Source of the DNA: Planctomycetaceae bacterium
GTDB lineage: Bacteria; Planctomycetota; Planctomycetia; Pirellulales; Lacipirellulaceae
NCBI GenBank assembly: GCA_002702655.1
Contig: PABB01000038.1
Span: forward strand, 62,001 to 126,000
DNA: 64,000 nucleotides
Direction of reading: 5' to 3'
Below, piece after piece: positions 1 through 8,044 of this stretch; within the stretch, counting starts at the first letter, position 1, and each line of letters opens with the position of its first letter. A program made the translations under genes and the position numbers. The notes below the pieces were generated by a model, which did no database searches, had not been told where the DNA came from, and was given only the letters and a program-made list of their open reading frames with translations.

Positions 1-1162
1 ATTTGATCGCGTCGAGAATCAGCGGGTCGTAGTCCTGGTGGTCCGCGGCGCCCTCGCGGCCGGCGATCACCTGCCGGGCGAGCGGTCCTGCCTCCAGCGG
101 CAGCGGGCCCTTGCCGGGCACCTCGTACCGCGGCGATTTGGCCCAACTGTACTTGCCCTGCTTGTGCCCGTCGGCCGGGTCGATCGGCTCGGTCTTGCCG
201 TCCCACGGGTGCAGGTACGTGTCGCCCTTGAAGAACGAGTGGGCCGTCGACTCGCGAACGTTCAGATGGTCGAAGTCATGGAACTCGGCGCCGTCGTATA
301 TGCCCGAGCGATTGATCAACGCCGCGTTGCGGCCGTCGATCGTGGGGTGCTCGTACAGCGACGGCTCGAAGTACGTGCCGGTGGCGATGAAGTTCCCGCA
401 ACCCTGGCCGTACTTGTCGAGCCCGGCGGCGCGCGAGAATCGCAGCGTCAGCGCCAGATCGGAATTGCGCTGGCTGTCGTTTTCGTCAGCCCACTTCCAC
501 AGGTCGTCCCAGGTCTTCAGTTCCAGATAGCGGTCGATCGAACAGCCCAGCCACTCCTTCTCCAGCCACTCGCGTTTCCAGTAGTCGAGAATCGCAATCG
601 AGCGCGTCACGTCCGCCAGGTTGGGCCCGCACATCACGCCGCCGGGGACCATGAAGCTGGAGTGCGGCCACTGCCCGCCGAAGATGGCGTACACCTCGAC
701 CGGTTTGCCCGACAGCGTGACGCCCTTCTCGTACCCCGTGCCGACGAACGGCGCGAAGCGGCGCACGACTTCGTCGTACTCGGGCAGATTGGCGTAGTTC
801 TTGTTGGTCAGATCGATGGCGAACAGGGCGTAGAACCACCGCGGGATTGACTGCAGCGTCTCGCACGCCTGGGCGATGTTGCGGACCAGCGTGGCGTTGC
901 GCGGCACGTGCGTTTGCCACGCCGTGTCCAGCGCGTAGCACGCCTTGTACAGGTGGCTGCCGCCGCAGATGCCGCAGATCCGCGGCGTAACGATCAGCCC
1001 CGCCTGCGGGTCCTTGCCCTTGAGGATGATCTCGAAGCCGCGAAACATGCTGGCTTCGGTCCAGGCGTCGGTCACCACGCCGTCGGTCACTTCCAGCTTG
1101 AGATCGAGGTCGCCCTCGACGCGGCCCAGCGGGCTGATGCGCATGGGAGCTGCGGTCGCCAT
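1..1162 (-). CDS. hupL: [NiFe]-hydrogenase large subunit, group 2a HupL-like (C-terminus outside window)
   Basis: Large catalytic subunit of an uptake [NiFe] hydrogenase, which carries the NiFe(CN)2CO site for H2 oxidation. The reading frame opens at ATG 1162 and stays open for 387 codons to the window edge, so the second metal-binding cysteine pair (DPCxxC) is not visible. The N-terminal pair is clear: RICGICGGSH gives C63, C66 and H70, and it is preceded by SPLGRVEGDLDL, the conserved large-subunit start. There is no signal peptide, which fits cytoplasmic group 2 enzymes. It follows the small subunit gene after 202 bp, the small-then-large order usual for this group. The intervening spacer holds a long inverted repeat. 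The group 2a assignment comes mainly from the small subunit; the [NiFe] large-subunit identity is firm. Confidence 0.93.
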   Translation of the reverse strand, partial: MATAAPMRISPLGRVEGDLDLKLEVTDGVVTDAWTEASMFRGFEIILKGKDPQAGLIVTPRICGICGGSHLYKACYALDTAWQTHVPRNATLVRNIAQACETLQSIPRWFYALFAIDLTNKNYANLPEYDEVVRRFAPFVGTGYEKGVTLSGKPVEVYAIFGGQWPHSSFMVPGGVMCGPNLADVTRSIAILDYWKREWLEKEWLGCSIDRYLELKTWDDLWKWADENDSQRNSDLALTLRFSRAAGLDKYGQGCGNFIATGTYFEPSLYEHPTIDGRNAALINRSGIYDGAEFHDFDHLNVRESTAHSFFKGDTYLHPWDGKTEPIDPADGHKQGKYSWAKSPRYEVPGKGPLPLEAGPLARQVIAGREGAADHQDYDPLILDAIK

Positions 1163-1233
1163 ATTTCAATCTCCGATGAGTCGTGTCTGCGGGCTACAGA
1201 CTGTCGTTCGTTGTCAGTTGTTGGTGGTCCGTG

Positions 1234-1351
1234 GTCCGTGGTCAGTTGTCCGTGGTCCGTCGCAGAACGACAAACTGACGATTGCCGGCAAGTCCAATGT
1301 CACGCGATTCAGCGGCCCACGCGCTATCACGACTGACAACTGACCACGGAC
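1234..1351. repeat. Inverted repeat in the hupS-hupL spacer
   Basis: GTCCGTGGTCAGTTGTC (1234-1250) and its exact reverse complement (1335-1351) bracket 84 bases. Further GTCCGTGGTC-like units flank both arms, for example at 1224-1260, so the spacer looks like a tandem array of a short GGTCCGT unit. It lies inside the transcript between the two hydrogenase subunit genes and could form a stem-loop affecting mRNA stability or relative expression. It may equally be a dispersed intergenic repeat that landed here. Confidence 0.75.
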
Positions 1352-1364
1352 AACGGACACTTCC

Positions 1365-2336
1365 CTACACCACGAAAATGTCTTCTTTGGACCATTGCGG
1401 CGAGGCGACCCGCGCCGCCGCGGCGTGCGCCATGTAGGTCACGTGGTCGGTCCCCTCGGGCACGTCCTTGGGGATCGAGCCGCCGATCTTTTGCGTCTTG
1501 AACACCGTGCCCGGCGCCAGGTCGTAGAACGGGAATTCCGGCTCGGTGCACCCAATGCACGGCATGCCCGCGCGGGTCTTCGACGACTGGCGGTTCCAGA
1601 GAATGCGGTTGCACGAGGAGTGCGTCATGGGCCCGCGGCAGCCGAACTCGTAGAACAGGCAGCCGGTCCGCGTCCCCTGACCGAAGTCCATCGTCGACTG
1701 CTTGTACTCGAAGAACTGGTTCCGCGTGCAGCCGGTCTGGGTGAAGGTTTTGAAGAACGTCTGCGGGCGTTGCAGGTCGTCCAGGGCGATGTCGCCGGCG
1801 CGGCCGCTGGCGATGGCCACCAGGATTTGCGTCACCCAGTCGGGGTGACACGGGCAGCCCGGGATGTTGACCACGGGCAGGCCCCATTTCGACTTGAAGC
1901 CGGCGCCCAAGAAGCCGCCGTGGTCGCGTTTGAGGAACTGCAGTCCGATGCTGTCAGTGGGGTTGGGAGCGTTGGCGGGGATGCCGCCCCAGCACGCGCA
2001 GTCGCCCAAGGCGACGACGGCGTTGGCCTGGGCCGCCAGTTCGGCGACCCAGTCTTTCATGGGCCGATCGGCAAACATGTTGAACCGCCCCGAGCCGCCC
2101 GGGCCCATGATCACCGTGCCCTCGAACACAAAGATGTCCAGCTCGCGCTCGCCAGCGGTGATCTCGCGGAGCATCCGCTGGACGTTCTCGCCCATGTCCA
2201 TGCCCAGCGACGGATGCCACAGCACGTCGATCCCGAAATCGGTGACCAGGTCGCAGGCGCTGGGCTCCTCGGCATTGAGAAACGACATGGTGTTGCCGCT
2301 GCAGGCGCCGCCTTGTAGCCAGAGCAAGGTTGCCAT
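1365..2336 (-). CDS. hupS: [NiFe]-hydrogenase small subunit, group 2a HupS-like
   Basis: Electron-transferring iron-sulfur subunit of an uptake [NiFe] hydrogenase, 323 residues. It starts directly with MATLLWLQGGACSGNTMSFL and has no twin-arginine signal, as in cyanobacterial HupS and mycobacterial Huc (group 2a), whose N-terminal motif this closely resembles. Cluster-ligand regions are visible in order: C12 in GGACSGN, GDCACWGG, IPGCPCHPDW, QTGCTRN, GCLFYEFGCRGPMTHSSC and the distal CIGCTEPEFPF. Length matches the family (about 320). It lies 90 bp downstream of a NicO-type nickel permease and 202 bp upstream of the large subunit on the same strand, so the three are probably co-transcribed. 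The group call rests on remembered family motifs and is confident; substrate affinity for H2 cannot be read from sequence. Confidence 0.95.
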   Translation of the reverse strand: MATLLWLQGGACSGNTMSFLNAEEPSACDLVTDFGIDVLWHPSLGMDMGENVQRMLREITAGERELDIFVFEGTVIMGPGGSGRFNMFADRPMKDWVAELAAQANAVVALGDCACWGGIPANAPNPTDSIGLQFLKRDHGGFLGAGFKSKWGLPVVNIPGCPCHPDWVTQILVAIASGRAGDIALDDLQRPQTFFKTFTQTGCTRNQFFEYKQSTMDFGQGTRTGCLFYEFGCRGPMTHSSCNRILWNRQSSKTRAGMPCIGCTEPEFPFYDLAPGTVFKTQKIGGSIPKDVPEGTDHVTYMAHAAAARVASPQWSKEDIFVV

Positions 2337-2426
2337 GAAGAGTTCCTCCGGTGCCGTATTGGCTGGAACTGCCCGCTGCGGCGAGTCGCCGGCAGACAGG
2401 TCGGGGTGGTAAGTGGTGATCGTTTG

Positions 2427-3161
2427 CTACAGACCGAATCGAATCGCCGCGCCGCACGCGGCGACCGACAGCCCGGCGGCCGCGTGGCCGTACCGATGCA
2501 TGTCCGGCAGCCGCACCAGGTGCACGCCGGCGCTCAGCACGGCGACCGCCAGCAGCATCGTGCCGACGGTGGCTACGGCAAACGCCGCGACCACCGCCGC
2601 CACGACGCCTGCGTGGGCCTGGGCCGCCGGATACATCAGCAGCGGGATCAGGACCTCGCAGGGGCCGAACACGAAAATCAAAAACAACGCCCACGGCGTC
2701 GCGCGGCCGCTGATGGTTTGCCGCAGCTCGCTGCGCGCCCGGGCGTCGTGAACGTGGCAGTGGGCCGCGTCGTGCTGGTGGCGGTGCGAGTGCACGGTGC
2801 CGTCCGCATGGGCGTGCGTGTGCGTATGCGGCGCGTCGCGCGCTGCTTGCAACACCGCCCACACGGCATATGCGGTCCCAAGTCCAATCAGCAACCATGC
2901 AGCGACATCGCCGCGCAGCGCCTCGAGCGTTTCCAACTGAAACAGGGCCGTACCCAGCGCCAAACCGACGGCGCCAATCACAACCGACCCGGCGACATGC
3001 CCCAAGCCGCACAGCGCCGTGACCGCAAGCGTCTTGCGGAGCGACCAGCCGCCCGCCTTCGCCATGGCCACGAACGGCACGTAGTGGTCGGGCCCCAGCA
3101 GCGTGTGCAGCACGCCGGCGGCGGTTGCCGTGGCCATCAGCAGTGTCGAATCGCCATTCAC
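2427..3161 (-). CDS. NicO/UreH-like nickel permease with His-rich loop
   Basis: Predicted polytopic membrane protein of about 244 residues. The first helix carries HTLLGPDHYVPF, an H-X5-DH arrangement like the HX4-5DH signature of NicO/NiCoT nickel-cobalt permeases. A hydrophilic loop at about residues 111-142 is packed with histidines (HTHTHAHADGTVHSHRH), a likely metal sink. Later helices include FGPCEVLIPLLMYPAA. I chose GTG 3161 because the protein-like character begins there; ATG 3137 is the next in-frame alternative, and neither has a convincing Shine-Dalgarno. Position 90 bp upstream of hupS suggests it supplies nickel for the hydrogenase. Direction (uptake or efflux) and metal are inferred from context. 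Confidence 0.78.
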   Translation of the reverse strand: MNGDSTLLMATATAAGVLHTLLGPDHYVPFVAMAKAGGWSLRKTLAVTALCGLGHVAGSVVIGAVGLALGTALFQLETLEALRGDVAAWLLIGLGTAYAVWAVLQAARDAPHTHTHAHADGTVHSHRHQHDAAHCHVHDARARSELRQTISGRATPWALFLIFVFGPCEVLIPLLMYPAAQAHAGVVAAVVAAFAVATVGTMLLAVAVLSAGVHLVRLPDMHRYGHAAAGLSVAACGAAIRFGL

Positions 3162-3335
3162 CGCGAGAGGAGCCTGGGGTGCGAGGCGCGGGGACGAGAG
3201 TTTCCAGCAGCGTGAGTGATTCTTGTGGCGCGCCGCGACGGGGGAAATAGCATGCTCATGCCATTGCCGGGAATTTCTTTTCTGCAACGCTACAGTGACT
3301 GGTCTCGTTGACACGCAGCGCCGGGAGCTCTTCTC

Positions 3336-4169
3336 ATGCCCGCCACCACCGCGGAAGCATCCTCGTCCGAACAATTGCTCAGTCGGTTGAACGACCCGGC
3401 CGTCGCCGCGGGGCTCAACCGATTGCTCGACAAGCTGGATTTGGCGTCGTTCGCGCTCGACTCGATGGACGGCTTCCTTCGCCGCGGCGAGGTGATTGCC
3501 GATTCGGTCGGCGAGAGCCTGAACGAACTCAAGCAGTCGCATCCCCGGTTCGCCGACGAACTGCTGCAGGACGCGCCCCGCCGGTTCGCGACCGGCGCCA
3601 AACTGGCCGATGCCGCCGGCGAGATGGACATCGACGAGCTCAGCCGCTCGCACGTGCTGGCGCGGCTCACCGACCCGGCGACGCTGTCGGCCGTGAACCG
3701 ACTGCTCGACCAGCTCCCCCTGCTGGCGTTTCTGGCCGAGGCGGTCGAGGAGCTGATCGGGCGCAGCGAGACGATCGCCGAGAACGTGGCCGGGGCGGTC
3801 GACGAGCTGCACCTGCGCGACAAAGGGGGCGGGCTCGACAAGCTGCTGCTGTTCATCGGCGCCCTGCCGCGCGTGACCGAGGCGGGCGAGAAACTGCTCG
3901 CTTCGGGCCTGATGGACCGCAATTTCGGCAAAGTCGTCGACGCCGGCGTCACGATGGTCGAATCTGGTATGCTGGATGAACAGGTCGTCGGCATCCTCGG
4001 CGACCTGGGCAAGAAGTTCGCCGAGACCTTTCGCGAGGTCTCCAGCAAACCGATCGAGCCGGTCGGCGGTCTGTTCGCCACGCTCCGCGCGACGAAGGAC
4101 CCCGACGTGCAGAAATCCGTCGGCTTCGCATTCGCCTTGGCCAAGGCGTTCGCCAAGCACCTCAAATAG
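3336..4169 (+). CDS. DUF1641-like helical protein next to hyp genes
   Basis: A 277-residue soluble protein, almost entirely amphipathic helix, with no signal peptide. Internal similarity is visible: LLSRLNDPAVAAGLNRLLDKL near the start recurs as LARLTDPATLSAVNRLLDQL about 110 residues later, so the N-terminal half is a duplication. The C-terminal GGLFATLRATKDPDVQKSVGF resembles the DUF1641 domain that often accompanies redox enzymes such as formate dehydrogenases. The DUF1641 label is from recollection and not searched. It is divergent from the nickel permease and ends 12 bp before hypA, so it heads the hypAB transcript and may be a hydrogenase-associated or redox-partner protein of unknown role. 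Confidence 0.75.
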   Translation: MPATTAEASSSEQLLSRLNDPAVAAGLNRLLDKLDLASFALDSMDGFLRRGEVIADSVGESLNELKQSHPRFADELLQDAPRRFATGAKLADAAGEMDIDELSRSHVLARLTDPATLSAVNRLLDQLPLLAFLAEAVEELIGRSETIAENVAGAVDELHLRDKGGGLDKLLLFIGALPRVTEAGEKLLASGLMDRNFGKVVDAGVTMVESGMLDEQVVGILGDLGKKFAETFREVSSKPIEPVGGLFATLRATKDPDVQKSVGFAFALAKAFAKHLK

Positions 4170-4181
4170 CCGCGCCGCCCG

Positions 4182-4547
4182 ATGCACGAATTGTCGATCG
4201 CCCACAGTCTGGTGGAAATCGCCACGGAGCACGTCCGCGCCGCGGGCGCGGACAGCGTGCGGTCGCTCACCCTGAAGCTGGGTGCGTTGTCCTGCGTGCA
4301 CAAGAGCGCGCTGGAGTTCAGCTTCGAGCTAGTGGCCAAGAACACGCCGCTGGAGGGCGCCGTGCTGCACTTCATCGACGTGCCGGTGGTCGTCTACTGC
4401 CCGCAGTGCGCGTGCGAGGTCGAGCTGCCAGGGATCCAGCGGTTTCGCTGCCCGCAGTGCGACACGCCGACCGCCGAGATCCGCAGCGGCCGCGAGCTTG
4501 ACCTCCAATCCCTCGAAATTGTCCAGTCGGACGCAGCCCCCGCTTGA
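4182..4547 (+). CDS. hypA: Hydrogenase nickel incorporation protein HypA
   Basis: Zinc-containing metallochaperone that, with HypB, inserts nickel into the hydrogenase large subunit precursor. The 121-residue protein begins MHELSIAHSLVEIA, with the invariant N-terminal MHE whose His2 is a nickel ligand. It has the two CxxC zinc-site pairs, YCPQCACEVE and FRCPQCDT, about 24 residues apart. Length is typical for the family. It lies 12 bp after the DUF1641-like gene, and hypB follows after 3 bp, so translation is probably coupled. No other hyp genes (C-F) are in the window; they are presumably beyond the left edge or elsewhere. Confidence 0.95.
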   Translation: MHELSIAHSLVEIATEHVRAAGADSVRSLTLKLGALSCVHKSALEFSFELVAKNTPLEGAVLHFIDVPVVVYCPQCACEVELPGIQRFRCPQCDTPTAEIRSGRELDLQSLEIVQSDAAPA

Positions 4548-4550
4548 GCC

Positions 4551-5243
4551 GTGATTCAGCCCCGCATTCTGGAAGTTCGCACCAAGATTCTCAAGAAGAA
4601 CGACCAACTCGCGCGCGACATGCGCGACGAGTTCGTCGCCGCCGACGTATTGGTCACAAACCTGGTCTCCAGCCCCGGCACGGGCAAGACGGCGCTGCTG
4701 CGCGAGACGCTCACGCGGTTGGTGCAAGCAGGCGTCCGCGCGGCCGCGGTTGTCGGCGATCTGGAAACCGACAACGACGCGCAGCGCCTGGCCGAGAGCG
4801 GCGCCCCCGTGCGGCAGATCATGACCCACGGCTGCTGCCACCTGGAAGCCGACATGATCCAGGAGCACCTCGCCGGCTGGAACCTGGCCGAGTTGGATTA
4901 CCTGTTCATCGAGAATGTCGGCAACCTCGTCTGCCCCGCCAGCTGGGATTTGGGCGAAGCGGTACGCGTGTCGCTGCTGTCGGTCACCGAGGGCGAAGAC
5001 AAGCCGCTGAAGTACCCGGGACTGTTCAACTCGTCCGACGCGGCGGTGATCACGAAGATCGATTTGGCCGGGCCGTGCGAATTTGATCGCGAGACCGCTC
5101 TGGAAAATATACAATCGGTGCGACCGGGGATGTCCGTGCTGGAAACGTCGGCCAAGACCGGCGAGGGGATCGACGCTTGGATCGACTATCTGCAAACGAA
5201 GCGAGCGCAGCTGGCCGCGCCCCCGGCCGAGGCGTCCGGCTAA
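4551..5243 (+). CDS. hypB: Hydrogenase nickel incorporation GTPase HypB
   Basis: GTP-dependent nickel chaperone acting with HypA. The 230-residue protein shows the P-loop SSPGTGKTALL, the metal-site region THGCCHLEADM, the family signature ENVGNLVCPASWDLG and the G4-like ITKIDLAG. It begins with GTG 4551, three bases after the hypA stop; no ATG fits the conserved N-terminus. It lacks the His-rich or CxxCGC N-terminal extension of some HypB proteins, so nickel storage may rest with the His-rich permease at 2427-3161. Its 3' end probably overlaps the following kinase gene. Confidence 0.95.
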   Translation: MIQPRILEVRTKILKKNDQLARDMRDEFVAADVLVTNLVSSPGTGKTALLRETLTRLVQAGVRAAAVVGDLETDNDAQRLAESGAPVRQIMTHGCCHLEADMIQEHLAGWNLAELDYLFIENVGNLVCPASWDLGEAVRVSLLSVTEGEDKPLKYPGLFNSSDAAVITKIDLAGPCEFDRETALENIQSVRPGMSVLETSAKTGEGIDAWIDYLQTKRAQLAAPPAEASG

Positions 5244-6952
5244 CGGACCTGCTGCCGGCGGAGTGCCCGCCGGCGGACGCGACTTCGCCCCGGCGGCCCG
5301 ATCGATCACGGCTGCAACTGCGCACCGCGCAGCGGCGCATGGAGCAGCTGTCGGTCGCCGCGCAGTGCTTTGCCGTGCAATTGGACTTCAAAAAGCTGCT
5401 GGGCGAGATCGCCGCCCACGCGCAACAGATTCTGCCGGTCGATCGGGTCGTCGCCTACTCGCACATCGACGGCCGGCTGTGGGCCGAGGCCGCGTACCCG
5501 CAGCCGATTCCCACGGGCGGCCGCGTCAGCGAGGACGTCCGGTGGTGCGTCCGCTATCTCAAGCCGCGGGTGACCAACACGCCGCAGCCGGACGTGCCGG
5601 ACATCCGCAACTCGATTTGCGTGCCGCTGCTCGCGTCGCAAAACCGCGTGCTGGCGGTGATCGAGTTTCGCAACAAGCGTTCCGGCGGGTTGTTCACCGA
5701 GGAAGACGCCCAGGTCGCGCAGTGCCTGGCGCGAATCGCCGCCAGTGCGTTGGACCGCGCCCGGCTGTTCTTTCGCATGGAAGAGTGGCGGCAGTCGGTC
5801 GAGACGCTGCTGTCGTTCAACGCCACGGTCAACCAGCAACTCGAACCCGAACAGATGGTCCGCGAGCTGGTCACGAACGTCATCGGCTTTCTGGAGGCCG
5901 ACGGCGGGTTGGCCGGCATTCTCATCCGCACCGAAGCCGGCCTGCAGATGCAGTGCGACGGCTTGTATTACGCCGGGTTGTGGAGCGCGTTCTGCCGCCG
6001 CTGGGCGCCCGACGAAGGCATTCCCGGCACGGTGCTCGAAACGCAGTTCCCCTACCTGACCCGCGACTACAAGAGCGACGCGCTGGCCGATCGAGACCTG
6101 TGCCGCAGCTTCGACCTGGGCCCGTGCGTCTGCGTGCCGATCAAGAATCCACAGGAAGAAGTGCTGGGTTTCTTCCAACTGCATCGCCGCGCGGGCGAGC
6201 CGGAGTTCACGTGGCAGGACGCCGCGTTTCTGGAGCAACTGGGCGGCACCGCGGCCGTGGCCATCGAAAACGCTCGGCTGGTCAAGTCGCTGGAGCTGAA
6301 GAACCAGCAGGTGAAGAACCTCTCGCGGCATCACGTGCATCGGCTGGAGCAAGAGCGCCGCCACATCGCCCGCGAACTGCACGACCAAACCGGGCAAGTG
6401 CTGATCGGCTTAAAGCTACGGCTGCAAATCCTCGACGGCCTGCTGTCCGGCGAGCAATCGGAGGTGAAGGGCGAACTGACCGAGCTGCGCCGGCAGGTGA
6501 ATCAAGCCGCGGTGCAGCTGAAGGACCTGTCGAAACGCCTGCGACCGCCGCTGCTCGACGAGTTGGGCTTCGAAGCGTCGGTCCGACAACTGGTGAGCGA
6601 GTTCCGCCAACACGCGTCGTTTGTCATCGGCCTGGAGTTCGCCTCCACGCCCGAGTTGTCCAGCGAGGCCGAGACGGCGCTGTTTCGCACCGTACAGGAG
6701 TGCCTGACCAACGTGGCCAAGCACTCGCGGGCCTCGCGCGTCGACATCCGCTTCGGCCAGCGCGAAGGGCGGCAGGTGCTGCGGATTGTCGACGATGGCG
6801 ACGGCTTCGATCCGCAGGCGGCCTCCACGGGGTTGGGGCACATTGGCATCAAGGAACGCGTCAGCATGCTCGGCGGGCGGATGCACATTGAAACCGCTGT
6901 GGGCGCCGGCGTCTGCGTCGAAGTCACTCTCCCGGGCGAGCAGTCGGCATGA
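5177..6952 (+). CDS. GAF-GAF sensor histidine kinase (HisKA_3 type)
   Basis: Cytoplasmic sensor kinase, up to 591 residues and without transmembrane segments. Two GAF-like domains (about residues 60-200 and 220-375) are followed by a HisKA_3 dimerisation domain with the phospho-acceptor H402 in RRHIARELHDQTG and a HATPase_c domain (ECLTNVAKHSRA, DDGDGFDP, GLGHIGIKERV). The start is uncertain: TTG 5177 overlaps hypB by 67 bases, and ATG 5339 (MEQLSVAAQ) is the next good start but would cut into the helix leading to the first GAF. It is followed by its response regulator with ATGA overlap. Tight coupling to hypB suggests it senses a redox or small-molecule cue relevant to the hydrogenase; that is inference. 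Confidence 0.88.
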   Translation: MDRLSANEASAAGRAPGRGVRLTDLLPAECPPADATSPRRPDRSRLQLRTAQRRMEQLSVAAQCFAVQLDFKKLLGEIAAHAQQILPVDRVVAYSHIDGRLWAEAAYPQPIPTGGRVSEDVRWCVRYLKPRVTNTPQPDVPDIRNSICVPLLASQNRVLAVIEFRNKRSGGLFTEEDAQVAQCLARIAASALDRARLFFRMEEWRQSVETLLSFNATVNQQLEPEQMVRELVTNVIGFLEADGGLAGILIRTEAGLQMQCDGLYYAGLWSAFCRRWAPDEGIPGTVLETQFPYLTRDYKSDALADRDLCRSFDLGPCVCVPIKNPQEEVLGFFQLHRRAGEPEFTWQDAAFLEQLGGTAAVAIENARLVKSLELKNQQVKNLSRHHVHRLEQERRHIARELHDQTGQVLIGLKLRLQILDGLLSGEQSEVKGELTELRRQVNQAAVQLKDLSKRLRPPLLDELGFEASVRQLVSEFRQHASFVIGLEFASTPELSSEAETALFRTVQECLTNVAKHSRASRVDIRFGQREGRQVLRIVDDGDGFDPQAASTGLGHIGIKERVSMLGGRMHIETAVGAGVCVEVTLPGEQSA

Positions 6953-7602
6953 ACGCAGCGACCAAAACCCGCGTGATTCTGGCCGACGACCACAACCTGG
7001 TCCGCAGCGGCATGGCGGCGCTGTTGAGCCAGCACGGCGGGTTCGAGGTCGTGGCCGAAGCAACCGACGGCCTGGCGGCGCTGGAGCAGTTGCAGCAGAC
7101 GCCGTGCGATCTGTTGATCGTCGATTTGGCCATGCCGCGGCTGGGCGGGATCCAGCTGATCGAGCAGCTCCGCCGCACCAAGCAGCCGATCAAGGTGTTG
7201 GTGCTGTCGATGTACGACGACGCCCAGTTCGTCGCCCGCGCGCTGAAGGTGGGGGCCAACGGCTACCTGCTCAAGCACGCGATGGACGAAGACCTGTTTC
7301 AGGCGATCGAGCAGGTGCTCGCCGGGGGCGAGTTTGTCAGCGAATCGATCGACCGCGACGCCCTGGCCGAGTTCACCTACCACGACAACGAACTGACGGC
7401 CCGCGAAAAGGAAGTGCTGCAGCTGATTGGCGAGGGAATGACCAACACGGAAATCGCCGCGCAGCTGACCATCAGCCCCCACACGGTCACCCGCCACCGC
7501 TCGAACCTGATGCACAAGCTGAACGTGCACAACCGCGTGGAATTGGTCAAGGCCGCCACCACCCGCGGGCTGATCGTCATCGCCAAGGGGGGCGAGTTGT
7601 AG
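6949..7602 (+). CDS. NarL/FixJ-family response regulator
   Basis: DNA-binding response regulator of 217 residues. The receiver domain has the acidic pair D13-D14, the phosphorylated D59 in LLIVDLAMPR and the conserved lysine in GANGYLLKH. A LuxR-type HTH follows (ELTAREKEVLQLIGEGMTNTEIAAQL, then HTVTRHRSNLMHKLNVHNR). ATG 6949 overlaps the kinase stop by four bases, so the two form a cognate pair. It is the last gene of the apparent DUF1641-hypAB-kinase-regulator transcript and is the obvious candidate regulator of the divergent hydrogenase operon, although no binding site can be proposed from one locus. Confidence 0.93.
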   Translation: MNAATKTRVILADDHNLVRSGMAALLSQHGGFEVVAEATDGLAALEQLQQTPCDLLIVDLAMPRLGGIQLIEQLRRTKQPIKVLVLSMYDDAQFVARALKVGANGYLLKHAMDEDLFQAIEQVLAGGEFVSESIDRDALAEFTYHDNELTAREKEVLQLIGEGMTNTEIAAQLTISPHTVTRHRSNLMHKLNVHNRVELVKAATTRGLIVIAKGGEL

Positions 7603-7614
7603 TGCGTGGACTCG

Positions 7615-8043
7615 TCACTCGCTGCTCTCGCCATCCCGAGCATCGTTTGGTTCTGCTGATTCTGCCAAGCGGCTGAGGCCAAAGCGCGCTCCCACGACGC
7701 CGCCGAGCAGCCCGCCGATGATCGCCGAAACGATGGCCGCGGATTGACGCGGACGGGCCGGAATCCCGTTGCAGACAACGTGAACTAACCCCAGGATGGG
7801 AACCGCCACCAAGGCAATCAACGCCGCAAAGAAGTAGGCCGCGATCAAACCCGCGAAGATCGCATCACGCGTGGGACGCGCGGCTTGGGCGAGCGAAACG
7901 CCCAGTATCCCCGGCACGACCACCGCAAACACCAAGGGCCGCGTCTTGGCGAGCCCGAGCGAGACCGCCACGCAGACCATGATTGCCAGCGCCTGACGCA
8001 CTGAAATTTGGATAAACGAATCGCTGATCGGCGATTGTCTCAT
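7615..8043 (-). CDS. Small integral membrane protein, unknown function
   Basis: A 142-residue protein not recognised by family. Three or four hydrophobic helices are visible (about residues 15-32, 38-52, 65-90 and 103-122), with a charged, serine-rich C-terminus. The ATG at 8043 lies one base after the stop of the pabA/trpG-like gene, so the two are translationally coupled or co-transcribed. The nature of the partner suggests only a shared transcript. It converges on the response regulator gene with a 12-bp gap. Confidence 0.7.
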   Translation of the reverse strand: MRQSPISDSFIQISVRQALAIMVCVAVSLGLAKTRPLVFAVVVPGILGVSLAQAARPTRDAIFAGLIAAYFFAALIALVAVPILGLVHVVCNGIPARPRQSAAIVSAIIGGLLGGVVGARFGLSRLAESAEPNDARDGESSE

Positions 8044-8044
8044 C

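Noticed and set aside
3220..3300. Sigma-54 promoter for the nickel permease/hydrogenase operon (TGGCAT...TGCTA)
   Set aside because: The GG to GC spacing is one base short of the invariant -24/-12 distance, and the T before GC is replaced by A.
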